Program-made: the position numbers and the translations under genes | Shown here: in pieces, positions 20,927 through 30,734 of the stretch | How the letters are laid out: each line of letters begins with the position of its first letter | Numbering within the stretch: position 1 is the stretch's first letter | The notes under the pieces: generated by a model | Database searches by the model: none | Told to the model about the DNA's origin: nothing | Seen by the model: only the letters and a program-made list of their open reading frames with translations | Assembly (NCBI GenBank): GCA_026419775.2 | Contig: JAOPGA020001182.1 | Coordinates: forward strand, 1 to 41,563 | Source of the DNA: Acrasis kona | Taxonomy: Eukaryota > Heterolobosea > Eutetramitea > Acrasida > Acrasidae | Direction: 5' to 3' | DNA: 41,563 nt

Positions 20927-22627
20927 CTAGTAATAATCTCCATACTCTTCGTTGAACTGTTCTTCTAATAGGATTGGATCGACATCTTCTGCATTGTATT
21001 CAGACTCATCCAGAGGTGCACTTTGTTTATTAAAGATGCTGTTTTGATTGAATTCATCCTCATTAAATTCACCCAGGTCGACTCTTTCGTATTCCTCAAC
21101 CTTTTCAACCTTACCGCCTCCATCTAATATCTCTCTATCCCAGTCATCGTTCTGATCCTGTTTGGACTGAGGTTCGTCACTCTCATCTCTCGGAACTCTA
21201 TTCCTTACGATACCCTCCACGTCATCCTTTTGTTTGCTGACACGCTTGAACATTTCAACATCAATAGCAAGTCTCTTATTTTTATTATACAATGCATTTT
21301 CAATCTCTTGAGGGTTTTCTCTCTCCTCCTTCTTGAATTTATTTTTAATGTCAGTCCGATCCTTTCCAACAAACATTCTGCTAATCATTGAGAACTCGGC
21401 TCCAAATTGCCTCAAACACTTGTAGAAAAGTTCGGTGTCGTCATCGCTCCATCTTCCATTACCTCCCTTCCGTCTAGAATATGTCCTCTGGTTAATGTAT
21501 GTTGTAGATCCAGAGCCTTCCGTGACTCTTTCAAATTCATTGTAGTCGGTTCGTCTTTCATCAGTAATGATTGCAAAATCCTCATCAATCACCATGTTCC
21601 CATGTTCGTCTAAACGTAGTCTGGGTTTGAATCCACCGTCGTTGTTGGTTGTAGAGTCAAGTTCGTCTTCAAGGAATTCATCGTTTTGATCGACCTCGAC
21701 CTGATATGTCTTATCCATGTCTTCGTCAAAAGGATTATCCGTATTAACTGGTTCGAAATCATTGTGGTCATCAAACTCTTCGAGGTTTACGTCTTGAAGA
21801 CCGGTGTTATCGTTATTTTGCTTATCTGTTGGTGCTGGTTCCTCTTCCTCCTCTTCGGAATCACTAACCGCCATACCTTGTTTACGAAGTGTTTCTTTTA
21901 ATTTTTTCTTCTCAAGCCTTGCAACTTTTTTGGTTGGCTTTCCCGATTTTGTATCGCGAATAATGTCTCTTATGGTTCTAGCTGCTCTTCGTGGAGGGTC
22001 GTTGTTGGCATCTCCATCATTTTCTTCCTCTTCTTGATAATTTTCGTCTTGACGCGCCCTCTTTTTTGATTTTGATGCTTGAGGTGCTTTTCTTTTTTTG
22101 GGAGCCTTTTTTGGTTTTGCTTGGATTTCTATTTTATCGAAATTAGCGTAAGGGTCTTCCATAAGTTCAGGAGCTATCGTGGGCTGCTCTGGAACTTCTG
22201 AAATGTCTTCTTGTTCGAGAAAATCTTGTGACAAATCATCCTCTCTGGTATTGAGTTCATCTTCGTCCTCATCTGGCTCTTCCCGACGATGAGTTGATTT
22301 TCGCCAATCTTGTGTGGCGGACTCTAATTCATTGTCGTCTGCTGTATCGGTTTCCTCATTACCATTCGGTGACTTTTCTGTACGATTTAGATTTTCCGCC
22401 TCATACCTTTGTGTTAGGTCGAGTTCCTCCTGCCCATATATTTGTGTTAATTCAGGTTCGGGCTCTAGTTCATTTTGTGATTGTTCATCTTGTGATTTTT
22501 CGTTTTGTGATTGTTTAGGTTGTGATTTTTCTGTCTGTAATTGTGTGCCACCTTTAGGTTTGGGAGCAAATAATGAAATCCCAGTATTCTTTTTAGAAGA
22601 GACCTTCAACCTCTTGGCCAAAGACAT
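20927..22627 (-). CDS. BDP1: TFIIIB subunit BDP1 (TFIIIB'')
   Basis: 566 aa, one exon, ATG at 22627. A SANT/Myb domain lies at about 387-440: GRWSDDDTELFYKCLRQFG followed by AEFSMISRMFVGKDRTDIKNK and FKKEERENP. This is the extended SANT of BDP1, whose family signature is W-S-x-x-E-T-E-L-F-Y...F-G-x-D-F-x-x-I...F-K-x-E-E-R-x-N-P. The rest is highly charged: acidic Glu/Asp stretches, a Lys-rich segment (KKAPKKRKAPQASKSKKRA) and N-terminal Gln/Glu/Ser repeats (QSQNEKSQDEQSQNE). BDP1 with BRF1 and TBP forms TFIIIB and recruits RNA polymerase III to tRNA, 5S and U6 genes. The SANT is the only strongly conserved part, as expected for this family. Confidence 0.9.
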   Translation of the reverse strand: MSLAKRLKVSSKKNTGISLFAPKPKGGTQLQTEKSQPKQSQNEKSQDEQSQNELEPEPELTQIYGQEELDLTQRYEAENLNRTEKSPNGNEETDTADDNELESATQDWRKSTHRREEPDEDEDELNTREDDLSQDFLEQEDISEVPEQPTIAPELMEDPYANFDKIEIQAKPKKAPKKRKAPQASKSKKRARQDENYQEEEENDGDANNDPPRRAARTIRDIIRDTKSGKPTKKVARLEKKKLKETLRKQGMAVSDSEEEEEEPAPTDKQNNDNTGLQDVNLEEFDDHNDFEPVNTDNPFDEDMDKTYQVEVDQNDEFLEDELDSTTNNDGGFKPRLRLDEHGNMVIDEDFAIITDERRTDYNEFERVTEGSGSTTYINQRTYSRRKGGNGRWSDDDTELFYKCLRQFGAEFSMISRMFVGKDRTDIKNKFKKEERENPQEIENALYNKNKRLAIDVEMFKRVSKQKDDVEGIVRNRVPRDESDEPQSKQDQNDDWDREILDGGGKVEKVEEYERVDLGEFNEDEFNQNSIFNKQSAPLDESEYNAEDVDPILLEEQFNEEYGDYY

Positions 22628-22748
22628 TTTGTAACGGTTACCAACAATTTAACATTGAAAAAAAAGAACACAATGTCCCGAAAGACATGCCATAGTTCAA
22701 CAAAAGTTTTGACAAGTATACATCACTTTTATTACAAAGCAAATATTT

Positions 22749-23828
22749 TTAATTGGTATGGAAAACAGAGCGTCCAAGATCAGTTGCAAAGTAACTTCCT
22801 CTATTATTTGACTCTAACATTACCACATTACATATCCCCTTCTTATCTTGAGTGTAAACATGCTCGGCATTATTTACAGTGAAGTTGGACAACGAAACCT
22901 TCCACACCATACAGTCCCGGTGCTCCAAATCTCTATTGCTCGTTGTAAAGTACATATCCTTTCCATTAGAAGACAGAATGGTAGGATAGGATTTTTGATT
23001 AAATGTGGACATTACAGAAAATTGTTTTTCGACATTAAATGATTCCAAATCAAATAGTGCCACACCTGTCGGTACGTTTGGTGCACCTAACCCCAATCCC
23101 AAATACTTACCTCCAGGCACGAAGCATGATGTGTAAGCGTAGAGAGAAGGGTCTTTTGTGGTCCATGATTTGATGACTTTAAGATCAACCAAATCATACT
23201 TGATGATGCTAAAGTCTAAAATGTTCAAGTGAATGTCTTGATGGAAGGCAATCGCGTAAATAATTGGCTCGCCATATTTTTGGTACTTCTTCAACACTAC
23301 ACCAAACTCATCTAAATTGACAATCCTGCCGGTGTCCGTGAAGTTGGATAAATGAACCTGCTTTAGTTGATTTCCCATGGGAAAGTCCTCTTCTGGTATG
23401 TAGATGGACTTCATGTAACTATTTAATAAACCCACACCGTTATAAAAGGTCACATCAAAAGTAGAGTTCTTCTCGTATGATAGATCCTTCAAATTGAAAC
23501 TGGAGATTCTATATTGTGTTTGCAGCAGATACAAGTAAATGAAGTACATCTTGTCGCCGGGTATGTCGAAGAATGGTGCCAAATTACGAATTACGTAATT
23601 GTCGAAATGTTGAGTGTGCGTCACGGTTGATGTCTCCAAATCTACTTTCAAAAATATGTGGTCAAAGTTTTTATCCGCAAACAAATACAAATGATCTTCT
23701 GTTATTTGTGATGAAAGGTAGGTATAAGGCCTCTCTGAGACCACAAACTGGTTTAGTACGGCAAACCTTGCGAAAGAATACAAAAACAAACTTATAAAGA
23801 CCTGCAAAGTGAGTGCCCTCATTGCCAT
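22749..23828 (-). CDS. Secreted beta-propeller-like protein
   Basis: 359 aa from the first ATG (23828). The N-terminus MAMRALTLQVFISLFLYSFA is a good signal peptide, so the protein is secreted or lumenal. The rest is made of beta-strand-like repeats about 45-50 residues long with recurring D-L-x-S/T and Y-hydrophobic-Y patterns (HIFLKVDLETSTV, YRISSFNLKDLS, VALFDLESFNVE, MVWKVSLSNFTV). This fits a WD40/YVTN-type propeller, but no WD motif or catalytic residue is visible. N-glycosylation sequons such as NST and NFT are present. No function can be assigned. Confidence 0.65.
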   Translation of the reverse strand: MAMRALTLQVFISLFLYSFARFAVLNQFVVSERPYTYLSSQITEDHLYLFADKNFDHIFLKVDLETSTVTHTQHFDNYVIRNLAPFFDIPGDKMYFIYLYLLQTQYRISSFNLKDLSYEKNSTFDVTFYNGVGLLNSYMKSIYIPEEDFPMGNQLKQVHLSNFTDTGRIVNLDEFGVVLKKYQKYGEPIIYAIAFHQDIHLNILDFSIIKYDLVDLKVIKSWTTKDPSLYAYTSCFVPGGKYLGLGLGAPNVPTGVALFDLESFNVEKQFSVMSTFNQKSYPTILSSNGKDMYFTTSNRDLEHRDCMVWKVSLSNFTVNNAEHVYTQDKKGICNVVMLESNNRGSYFATDLGRSVFHTN

Positions 23829-23978
23829 ATTCTTGGTTGTTGTACGGAGAAATGCGAACAGATATCTTTTGTAATACAAAGTTTATTTGGACAGGCCTTC
23901 AATTGAAACTTTTCTCCTTATTCGTTCCAGGAGATGTAGGTTAAACATTTCAACAAGAATCCTTCTTCTATTTACATG

Positions 23979-25289
23979 TCATAATAAAACAATACCTCCA
24001 CAACTTGGCATGAAACTTAAATCACCCACACTCTTACATACATTATCATAAACACTTATAAAGTTCTCAATTTCACACATTCCTTCTGCATACTTGGGTT
24101 TCATGGTCTCGTTTCTTGTAATAATCTGTAACAATAAATCAAAACATGTTCGAAGTTGCATCATAATCTCTGAGGATGGACTCCGCTTCATGATGGAAAT
24201 GTAAACGTTTGCAGCCGCCATGATACTGATTCCAATCATACCGTTGACCTGTGGAAAGAATGGATGGTTCAACAGTTTGACAAAATCATCTGTGATCGCC
24301 CTTAATGTTGTGTAGTCGGGTTCTTCTACTTCGCTATTCCTCTTTATCAAGCTACCATATCCAATTGAGTTGAGATATAGCAGCATTACTTGTGTAGTTC
24401 TGTCTGGTTGCTCAATGTTTGCTTTGATGTTTTCCCCAAGATACACTAACAAATGTCGCACGTCGTCGGCATTCATAGGATCTACTTCTCCCGTGTACCC
24501 ATGCATCTTGCAATAATATATCAAAAGGTCAAATAGTTTGCAAACGTCCTGGGTGTTGAGGGAGACTTGTTGGAATAAAAGCGTATAAAGTACCACTTTC
24601 TCTTTATTGGCAAGTTTATCTGGAGGTATATTACCAAAATAACTTAAACCATTACTGATAAAGAATTTTGCTTTTTGGTAGTCATGATATGTTAGTTGAT
24701 ATGAGGCTATAGACGCGTAACAGGCGGCAACCAGAAAATTCGTTTCGACTTGGTCGAAAACTGGGACTAGTGTCTCCCTGCACTTTTGATAAAGCACGTC
24801 CCCAACTTCGATCTGTCCATTACTTCGAAAAGTGTGGGCTAAATGTGTAAGGTGGTGTTTGTGTGTTTGTTTCATACCTTGAGCTGCATAGACCAACGCT
24901 AATTCAGCGGGTAAATGGTTACTGCCGGTTTCGTGGATGTGATATTGAAGATGGTTTAATAAATACTTAATTCTGTTTTCATCTATGACAGGGCAAATGA
25001 GAACTAAATCATCAAAGGACTTCATTATATAGTTAAAGTGCGTAAGAGAATTGCTGCTTCTCGCTATATCATCTTCCCTATACAACAAACTATTCGAAAA
25101 CTTCGACGTCACATCCCTGAACTTTAACATCTTTGTCTGTTTTCTAGCTTTTATTATTTGTTCAGTATATGTGCATGACTTTCTTTTTTCACTACAATTT
25201 GTGCAGCACGGAATTAATCTATCACACCTTCGATGGCATCTCCTACAAGCATCGCATGATATAGTTGATACTCCGATTGTGTTCATCAT
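23979..25289 (-). CDS. Zn2Cys6 (fungal-type) transcription factor
   Basis: 436 aa, two consecutive ATGs at the start. The N-terminus carries a complete binuclear zinc cluster with spacing C12-x2-C15-x6-C22-x6-C29-x2-C32-x6-C39 (CDACRRCHRRCDRLIPCC then TNCSEKRKSC). Basic residues between the first cysteines are typical of DNA contacts, and a basic linker follows (KARKQTKMLKFR). The remaining 380 residues are helical (FLVAACYASIASYQLTYHDY, AANVYISIM) and resemble the middle regulatory region of Gal4-class factors, without a specific family match. Zn2Cys6 proteins are abundant in fungi and known in some amoebozoans and other protists, so this is informative about the lineage but does not prove transfer. 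Target genes are unknown. Confidence 0.85.
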   Translation of the reverse strand: MMNTIGVSTISCDACRRCHRRCDRLIPCCTNCSEKRKSCTYTEQIIKARKQTKMLKFRDVTSKFSNSLLYREDDIARSSNSLTHFNYIMKSFDDLVLICPVIDENRIKYLLNHLQYHIHETGSNHLPAELALVYAAQGMKQTHKHHLTHLAHTFRSNGQIEVGDVLYQKCRETLVPVFDQVETNFLVAACYASIASYQLTYHDYQKAKFFISNGLSYFGNIPPDKLANKEKVVLYTLLFQQVSLNTQDVCKLFDLLIYYCKMHGYTGEVDPMNADDVRHLLVYLGENIKANIEQPDRTTQVMLLYLNSIGYGSLIKRNSEVEEPDYTTLRAITDDFVKLLNHPFFPQVNGMIGISIMAAANVYISIMKRSPSSEIMMQLRTCFDLLLQIITRNETMKPKYAEGMCEIENFISVYDNVCKSVGDLSFMPSCGGIVLL

Positions 25290-25834
25290 ACCCGAGATAT
25301 ACGTATTTCGACTTGGTTTATTTTTATTGTTATGGTGTACTGTCCAAATAGAATGACAAACGAGGTTATAATTTTAAAAGGACGTTGGAAGCATAATATT
25401 AGTGCTACGCGGTAAGACATAGACGGAGTTGGTCCCCGTCACTAATTAATTATAAAAGCCTAATTCTCCGGTAAGGACAGATCTGTTACAGTAATGATGA
25501 CTATAAAGGTCAAAATAGTATTCCCGCAGGATAAAAGTCCAAAATTCAAACGGTCTCTCGAAAGCTTGCAGTATTGGCGCTAAGCAAACCCTTGATGTAA
25601 GTGCTTGTTTTTGCACCAGATATCTATGGTGCTGTAATTTATTGCTTCTTGGTTATGGATTCAGGAGTTGGTCTGAAATAGTCTACCATAGGAAAAAGTA
25701 CCTTTCAAAGGTATACCTTTCAAAAGAAGATGGTCCATAAGTGGCCACCAAATGAACTTTACAAAAGAATCAATTTGGTAGTGTTTGCAGAAGCAGCAAT
25801 TTATTTTACTTGATTTGAGTGTTTAGACACCAGC

Positions 25835-26098
25835 CTACTTCACCTTCTTGGTCATATCTCTTAGACTGCTATCTGGGTATTGGTGTCCAAAATTTGTTTT
25901 AGCTTCAATCTCTTTATATACTGTGATAGTGTGTGAGGTTTCAATCAATTTTATATTACCAATACGTCACTTTACAGGCGCTCAAAGGGATATATCTTTG
26001 ACCTCCCATATTGTGTCAAGATTTCGCGATTCTAGTGCACTCTGTTTGCAACAGTAGAACTCAACTTCAATAAAATTGAGTTGCGTAAAACAAAACAG
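25835..26098 (-). pseudogene. Possible gene remnant with two in-frame TGA codons
   Basis: The minus strand from about 26098 to a TAG at 25835 has one coding-looking frame interrupted only by TGA at 25982-25984 and 25967-25969. It reads FIEVEFYCCKQSALESRNLD, then TIWEVKDISL, TGA, APVK, TGA, then RIGNIKLIETSHTITVYKEI and FGHQYPDSSLRDMTKK. The pattern (strand, then L-E-S-R-x-L-D-x-I-x-x-V-x-D-I, then R-I-G-x-I-x-L) resembles the core of bacterial-type PH (bPH/YdbS-like) domains. No convincing start is visible. It could be a pseudogene, or intronic or chance sequence. Confidence 0.3.
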
Positions 26099-26471
26099 TC
26101 AGTACAATGAAATACATATTTTTTTCATCTTCCAAAATATTTATTATGGATCGTGGGCATTTTGTCCTCATTCACAGATGCTAACTTGTAACATTGTATT
26201 ATTTGTTTTACAAAATTAGTTTTCATAGTTGATTGTGGTTTTTGTAACCGTGATTGGGGATCGACGCTAAACTTGTCACCATTCTCTAGAAAACCAATCA
26301 ACTGAGAAGTTAGAGTTTTGTAGAAATTATAAAAGATAATAGAATACTTTTATAGAGAAAGAAGACTGGAACGACAATTAATAAATATGTTTCATTTACA
26401 AACCCTGTGTTGTTACTCGAAAATTACAAGCTGTTGGTAGTGTCGATCCAACATACCCTGTCCCCGGCCAA

Positions 26472-26850
26472 TTATAAAACATCAACTTTGATTTGTGAGA
26501 TAAGATTCAAAGTGGATGGTTCGGATTGTTTGGCTTCAATCAGTAGTTCTTGATTTGATTTTACAGATGAACATGATTGTGAAGATGATTTGGAACGAGA
26601 TACAACGATTTGAATCAAATTTCCGGCTCGATCAAATCGTTGTTGATTGACTTCGTATTGTTGACCTAATTGGAAGGATTGGTTTGATATTATCGACTTT
26701 TGCATTCAAAGTAACGAGTTGTTGATTGTCAACGATTTTCAAATTCTGATTCAACAGTATCCATCGTGGAATTGTGTCAATCCTCCAGTGATTGGTTATA
26801 ATTCGACCAAGGCCACTTCTTTCATGGATCCTTTTCACAAACTGATACTG
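26472..26850 (-). CDS. Doubtful two-exon gene fragment, Gln/Ser-rich
   Basis: Exon 26850-26734 (QYQFVKRIHERSGLGRIITN..) and exon 26696-26472 (SIISNQSFQLGQQYEVNQQR..ending QIKVDVL) can be joined in phase by a 36-nt GT..AG intron (26733-26697 region), within this window's usual size. A TAG sits just upstream of the first exon after an ATG (ATGACCGTGGCCTAG), so the 5' end is missing or the gene is dead. I recognise no family. Confidence 0.25.
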
Positions 26851-27021
26851 CTAGGCCACGGTCATTTTTATTTGACAAGCCTTGATCAGATGTCCCAATT
26901 CCAAGTTAGGCTATTTTATTTTTAGCATTGTACATTTAAAGATAAAGGGTGTATTAATAGTTTTATTTCCTATTATGAGATATTTAAAAGAACAGTTCAG
27001 GACCAACACGATCAAAAAACA

Positions 27022-28011
27022 ATGACAGAGTACACAACGTCAATGACTCAATTATTAGAGCATATGAATAAAGTATATGAAGAAGAGAATCCCAGTACAA
27101 CGATGAAGCAAGTTAGCAGAGCCAACGATATACAGTTAAACTACGGAACCAACTACCAGATGGAAGGTAATTCATACAGTGGCCATCAGTTACCAAATGT
27201 TCTTTCCGATACCTCCTACACAAATTCACTAGAATGCCAACCCAATCATAATTATGTCGACCAGGCTTCGATGAATAGCATAAGTTCCGAAGAGTGTCTC
27301 CATAACTTGGCATCTTCCTTGAATTCTGATTTTGATCTCTTCCTTGACAATAAATGCTTTGAGGATGAGGACTTAATAACGAACGACCACATTAATAAGA
27401 GAAGTCGCATAGAGTACGAAATAAATCATGCCACAGGTAGTGATGAATTTATAGATGCAACCTCAATAGACCTTGATTGTCTGTTCCCCGCTAAAAAACA
27501 AAAAACTGATTACAATAATCAACAATACACTCAACTTCAACATCCCCACTATGAACAACAACAAACAATCCCAACTGTGCAAGTACAACAATATGAGCAG
27601 CATTATACTACAAACGAAGACACTGAACTAGTATCTAGGGTTTTAGAGCTTTATCACCAAATGAAAATCCAAAAGTCTGGTGGATTACAAGAAAGTTTAA
27701 ATGTGAAATTCCAGCCGTCAAACCAAGAACTCCAGGAGTTTGCTCAATTTTTGCACAACAGCACACTAGAGGATTTACACACCCAACTGGACATGAATTT
27801 CGGACTTGTCCCTGCCCCAACTTCCAATCCTCCAATCCTACAACCAGCTCCCATTAAGAGAATGAAATCACCTAACCGGACTTTTTCACCAACAATAGAA
27901 GTGAATACGAACCATTTTAGATACTTGGTTTGTAACGGCCCAATGAAACGCAAGAATAAGAGAAAGGAACCCGAAGACCAATTCACTATGAAGTGGAAGC
28001 TGTGTAACTAA
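27022..28011 (+). CDS. Uncharacterised polar, nuclear-looking protein
   Basis: 329 aa, one exon. Low-complexity Gln/Asn/Ser/Thr-rich protein with several basic clusters that could be nuclear localisation signals (NKRSRIEYE, PAKKQKTDY, MKRKNKRKEPED). Acidic patches (CFEDEDLITND) and a Gln-rich middle (QLQHPHYEQQQTIPTVQVQQ) resemble activation domains of transcriptional regulators. A predicted helix at about 205-225 (DTELVSRVLELYHQMKI) and another at about 238-260 are the only ordered-looking parts. I see no DNA-binding domain and do not assign a function. It lies 160 bp upstream of BUD13 on the same strand. Confidence 0.65.
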   Translation: MTEYTTSMTQLLEHMNKVYEEENPSTTMKQVSRANDIQLNYGTNYQMEGNSYSGHQLPNVLSDTSYTNSLECQPNHNYVDQASMNSISSEECLHNLASSLNSDFDLFLDNKCFEDEDLITNDHINKRSRIEYEINHATGSDEFIDATSIDLDCLFPAKKQKTDYNNQQYTQLQHPHYEQQQTIPTVQVQQYEQHYTTNEDTELVSRVLELYHQMKIQKSGGLQESLNVKFQPSNQELQEFAQFLHNSTLEDLHTQLDMNFGLVPAPTSNPPILQPAPIKRMKSPNRTFSPTIEVNTNHFRYLVCNGPMKRKNKRKEPEDQFTMKWKLCN

Positions 28012-28171
28012 GTCAAGTAGAAATAAACTTTTGCAAACCATTCGGAGATTTTGAAAATCATCCGATGAAACAAGGAACATACGAATGTAAATAAACACGA
28101 TAAAAAGTTTTTGACAACCTCTGCTTGTCTAATTGTATTCAATTTTGTAAAGTCACTTGTTCAACTAAAAT

Positions 28172-29470
28172 ATGTCTAGAACATTCGCAGACCCTCTTGA
28201 CGCATACAGAGGATCTGTTGGGGTAACTTCGGATTATAAAGTCAAAAAATCGAAACAAAAATCGTCAAAAAAGAAAAACTCTTCTATTAAAATAATTGAT
28301 GATGATGTTAATGTTAAAGATATTAAGGGAACAACAGTTGGGAGGAATAATGATTATGATGAGATGAATTTAGACGATGATGACACAGATTACAGACCAG
28401 TTGTCGTCAACAACGAAAAGGCTAGAGCACATGTTGATAATCTCGTTAGAAGGGAGACGAAGGGCACAACGGGGACTTGGAAAATAAACAACGAAATCGT
28501 ACAACCAAAACGATCCAGACATGACAGTGACGATGAACAAGATGCTCCCAAACCAATCACAACAATCAGACAAAATAGTAACACAACAGCTCGTTCTAGT
28601 GATTCATTAAAAGAGACAACATCTAGAAGAAGAAAAGACACACCGTCTCCAGTTACAGCCAGAGACAATGATTTATCACCGCCAAGGAGAAGAAGAAGGA
28701 GTGCGTCTCCTGCATCGCCTATACGTCGCTCTTTGGGCGAAGATGTTGATTTATCACCTCCACGGAGAAGAATCCAAACGCCATCACCCAGCAGAGACGA
28801 TGCAGACATGTCACCGCCTCGTAGAAATAGAATCAGAACCCAAACGCCATCACCCAGTAGAAATGATGCAGACATGTCACCACCTCGTAGAAAGAGAATC
28901 AACAGCCCGTCAACACATGTGAATTCGCCCGAACAATTTGATGGAAGGCATGAGCAGACAACTTTTAGGGATTCTGAAACAGGGAAGCGTATATCAGCAC
29001 AAGAATACTTTAAACAAAAAAATTCAAAAAAGATGGAAAACGAAAAAAAGAAACCAATTATACACAAACAAGAGGACATGGAATGGGGGTCAGGTCTCGC
29101 ACAAAAACGTGCAATGGAGAATTTCGAGTTGGAATTAAAAAGACAATCCAATCAACCATTTTCACGTTTACAAGACGACGCGGACATGGACAGAATGCTG
29201 AAGAACCAGGTTCATGAAGGTGATCCGATGGCTCATTTTGAAAAGAAAAAGAAAAGGAAGAGGAAACATTCAAGTGATGACGAAGACGCGCCGTTTGTAA
29301 GGCCAATGTATATGGGTAACTTTTTGCCGAATAGATTCAACATTCGTCCAGGCCATAGGTGGGATGGTGTAGATCGGTCCAATGGATTCGAAAAGAGATA
29401 TTTCGAGAACATTAACAAGAGCTCTGCGATGAGAGAGGAAGCGCACAAATGGAGCACAGAAGACATGTAA
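28172..29470 (+). CDS. BUD13: BUD13 homologue, RES complex/spliceosome
   Basis: 432 aa, one exon. The N-terminus has DPLDAYRGSVG and a Lys-rich segment. The middle contains repeats of the D-[LM]-S-P-P-R-R type: DLSPPRRRRRSASP, DLSPPRRRIQTPSPS, ADMSPPRRNRIRTQTPSPS and ADMSPPRRKRINSPS. These repeats are a hallmark of BUD13. The conserved C-terminal domain follows: ETGKRISAQEYFKQK, EDMEWGSGLAQKR, DGDPM-like EGDPMAHF, then FLPNRFNIRPGHRWDGVDRS and FEKRYFENIN. BUD13 with SNU17/RBMX2 and PML1/SNIP1 forms the RES complex, which binds the activated spliceosome and helps splice weak introns and retain unspliced RNA. The protein has its full C-terminus. Confidence 0.95.
   Translation: MSRTFADPLDAYRGSVGVTSDYKVKKSKQKSSKKKNSSIKIIDDDVNVKDIKGTTVGRNNDYDEMNLDDDDTDYRPVVVNNEKARAHVDNLVRRETKGTTGTWKINNEIVQPKRSRHDSDDEQDAPKPITTIRQNSNTTARSSDSLKETTSRRRKDTPSPVTARDNDLSPPRRRRRSASPASPIRRSLGEDVDLSPPRRRIQTPSPSRDDADMSPPRRNRIRTQTPSPSRNDADMSPPRRKRINSPSTHVNSPEQFDGRHEQTTFRDSETGKRISAQEYFKQKNSKKMENEKKKPIIHKQEDMEWGSGLAQKRAMENFELELKRQSNQPFSRLQDDADMDRMLKNQVHEGDPMAHFEKKKKRKRKHSSDDEDAPFVRPMYMGNFLPNRFNIRPGHRWDGVDRSNGFEKRYFENINKSSAMREEAHKWSTEDM
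28668..28920 (+). repeat. SPPRR repeats within BUD13
   Basis: Four imperfect in-frame copies of a 17-23-residue unit centred on S-P-P-R-R; the last two units (near 28797 and 28866) are nearly identical at DNA level (CAAACGCCATCACCCAGTAG-like), indicating recent unit duplication. The motifs are likely phosphorylation sites by family analogy. Confidence 0.7.
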
Positions 29471-29678
29471 AATAATATACATTTTTTTAGACATTATGAT
29501 GGTTTATTATTGTTACATGAGTACTTAGTCCTTTGACATATTTGGAGATCGCTCGGATAACGATTTCATGTCGAGGTCCTAGGACATCCCCTCGCATGTA
29601 ATATGTAATATTTATTATAATATTATGCACCGGTCATTGCTAATAATAGTATAGTTGACTGCCTAATCAACAAAATTA

Positions 29679-30341
29679 ATGAGTTGGTGGTGGGTGGTTG
29701 TAACTTTCGCCCTAGCCACTGCTTTGCCAAATTTGATAGTTTTCAGTATATCAACAGAAGCTGCTTTTAGATTTTTGAATTTGATCTACCCAAACATTCA
29801 GGATCCGACCCCCTTTTTGAAGAATAAAACACCAATCACAGTCCATATTTATCTAAATGCTGCAGCATTAATTATAGGGGCATTTCAATTCAAATCGTTA
29901 GGGTACAACCACAAATTATTTGGTTACCTGTACACTGTATGTCTAGTCGTTGGGAGTGTTGGCGCTGTGAATTATGCATTCTCTCGAGATTTTGGTACGG
30001 ATGGTGGCTTCGCAGCACAATTTAGTTTTCTTTGGATGGCCATAGCGTCAGTGTCACCATGCCTTATCGGTGCATACGAAATTGTCATAAATAAAGACAT
30101 ATTATCTCACAGGCAATGGATGATTAGAAGTTACGCATGTTTGTTTGGATCTGGATTCTTGTTTAGATTGTTCGCCAATATCTATCTTCCATTTGCACCT
30201 AGTAATGATCGATATCCTGCATGGATTGCCATGATATGGATGTCATGGGTCATGCCACTAATGATGGTGGAGGTGTACATAAATTCTTTAAACAAGCAGC
30301 TTTACAATCAATTATACATGCAAAAAACAAAGAACAAGTGA
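29679..30341 (+). CDS. DUF2306 family membrane protein
   Basis: 220 aa, one exon. About six to seven hydrophobic segments. The motifs match the DUF2306 family of predicted membrane proteins: HIYLNAAALIIGAFQF, a G-Y-x-Y-x-x-x-L-x-x-G-S-x-G stretch, an F-G-T-D-G-G-F-A-A-Q-F loop, and HRQWMIRSYACLFGSGFLFR near the end. Function is unknown in the family; the conserved His residues may bind heme or metal, which is speculation. The C-terminus is short and basic (YMQKTKNK). The start ATG has A at -3. Confidence 0.8.
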   Translation: MSWWWVVVTFALATALPNLIVFSISTEAAFRFLNLIYPNIQDPTPFLKNKTPITVHIYLNAAALIIGAFQFKSLGYNHKLFGYLYTVCLVVGSVGAVNYAFSRDFGTDGGFAAQFSFLWMAIASVSPCLIGAYEIVINKDILSHRQWMIRSYACLFGSGFLFRLFANIYLPFAPSNDRYPAWIAMIWMSWVMPLMMVEVYINSLNKQLYNQLYMQKTKNK

Positions 30342-30734
30342 AACACTATAATTAAAGCTTGACATGTCGATTAAAATTCTGATGAAAATGTTCAAAATTA
30401 GCATAAAATGTGCAATAAATCAGTAATAATCTCCACTATTTGTCATTTTATTGCACTGAAGATCTTCTACTTTGTACACTACAATAGTTCAAACTGGACG
30501 GAAAGCACATGATATTAAATTTCAATGATGTGGACTTTTACAAAAAAACTTGCAATTCATGATTTGAATGCATTATTCGAGATGAGTATAATTTAATAGA
30601 TGGACTGCTCAGGTTTGACAACCTCTTAAGGTGTTTTCGTATGGATCATTGATTGTTTCATTGTTTGTGTTGTCACAATTGTGTTCACTGTTGTAACTAA
30701 AAATCAAAGTGCTACAAAATTCTTTTGAACAACA
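30342..30734. other. Intergenic region, nothing recognised
   Basis: 393 bp, AT-rich. The minus-strand frame 30609-30920 is antisense to the next gene's exons and I do not call it. No RNA gene or repeat seen. Confidence 0.4.

Larger units (their letters stand above)
25290..27021. other. Long intergenic region with decayed coding traces
   Basis: About 1.7 kb between the divergent Zn2Cys6 gene and the gene at 27022. 25290-25830 holds nothing recognised; a small direct repeat ACCTTTCAAA occurs twice near 25700-25730. 25835-26098 and 26472-26850 (minus strand) carry coding-like frames described separately. The remainder is AT-rich. No tRNA-like structure was seen. Confidence 0.45.

Noticed and set aside
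28390..29151. 253-residue minus-strand open frame rich in Leu, Ser and Cys
   Set aside because: Antisense of the BUD13 repeats; repetitive DNA keeps it open.
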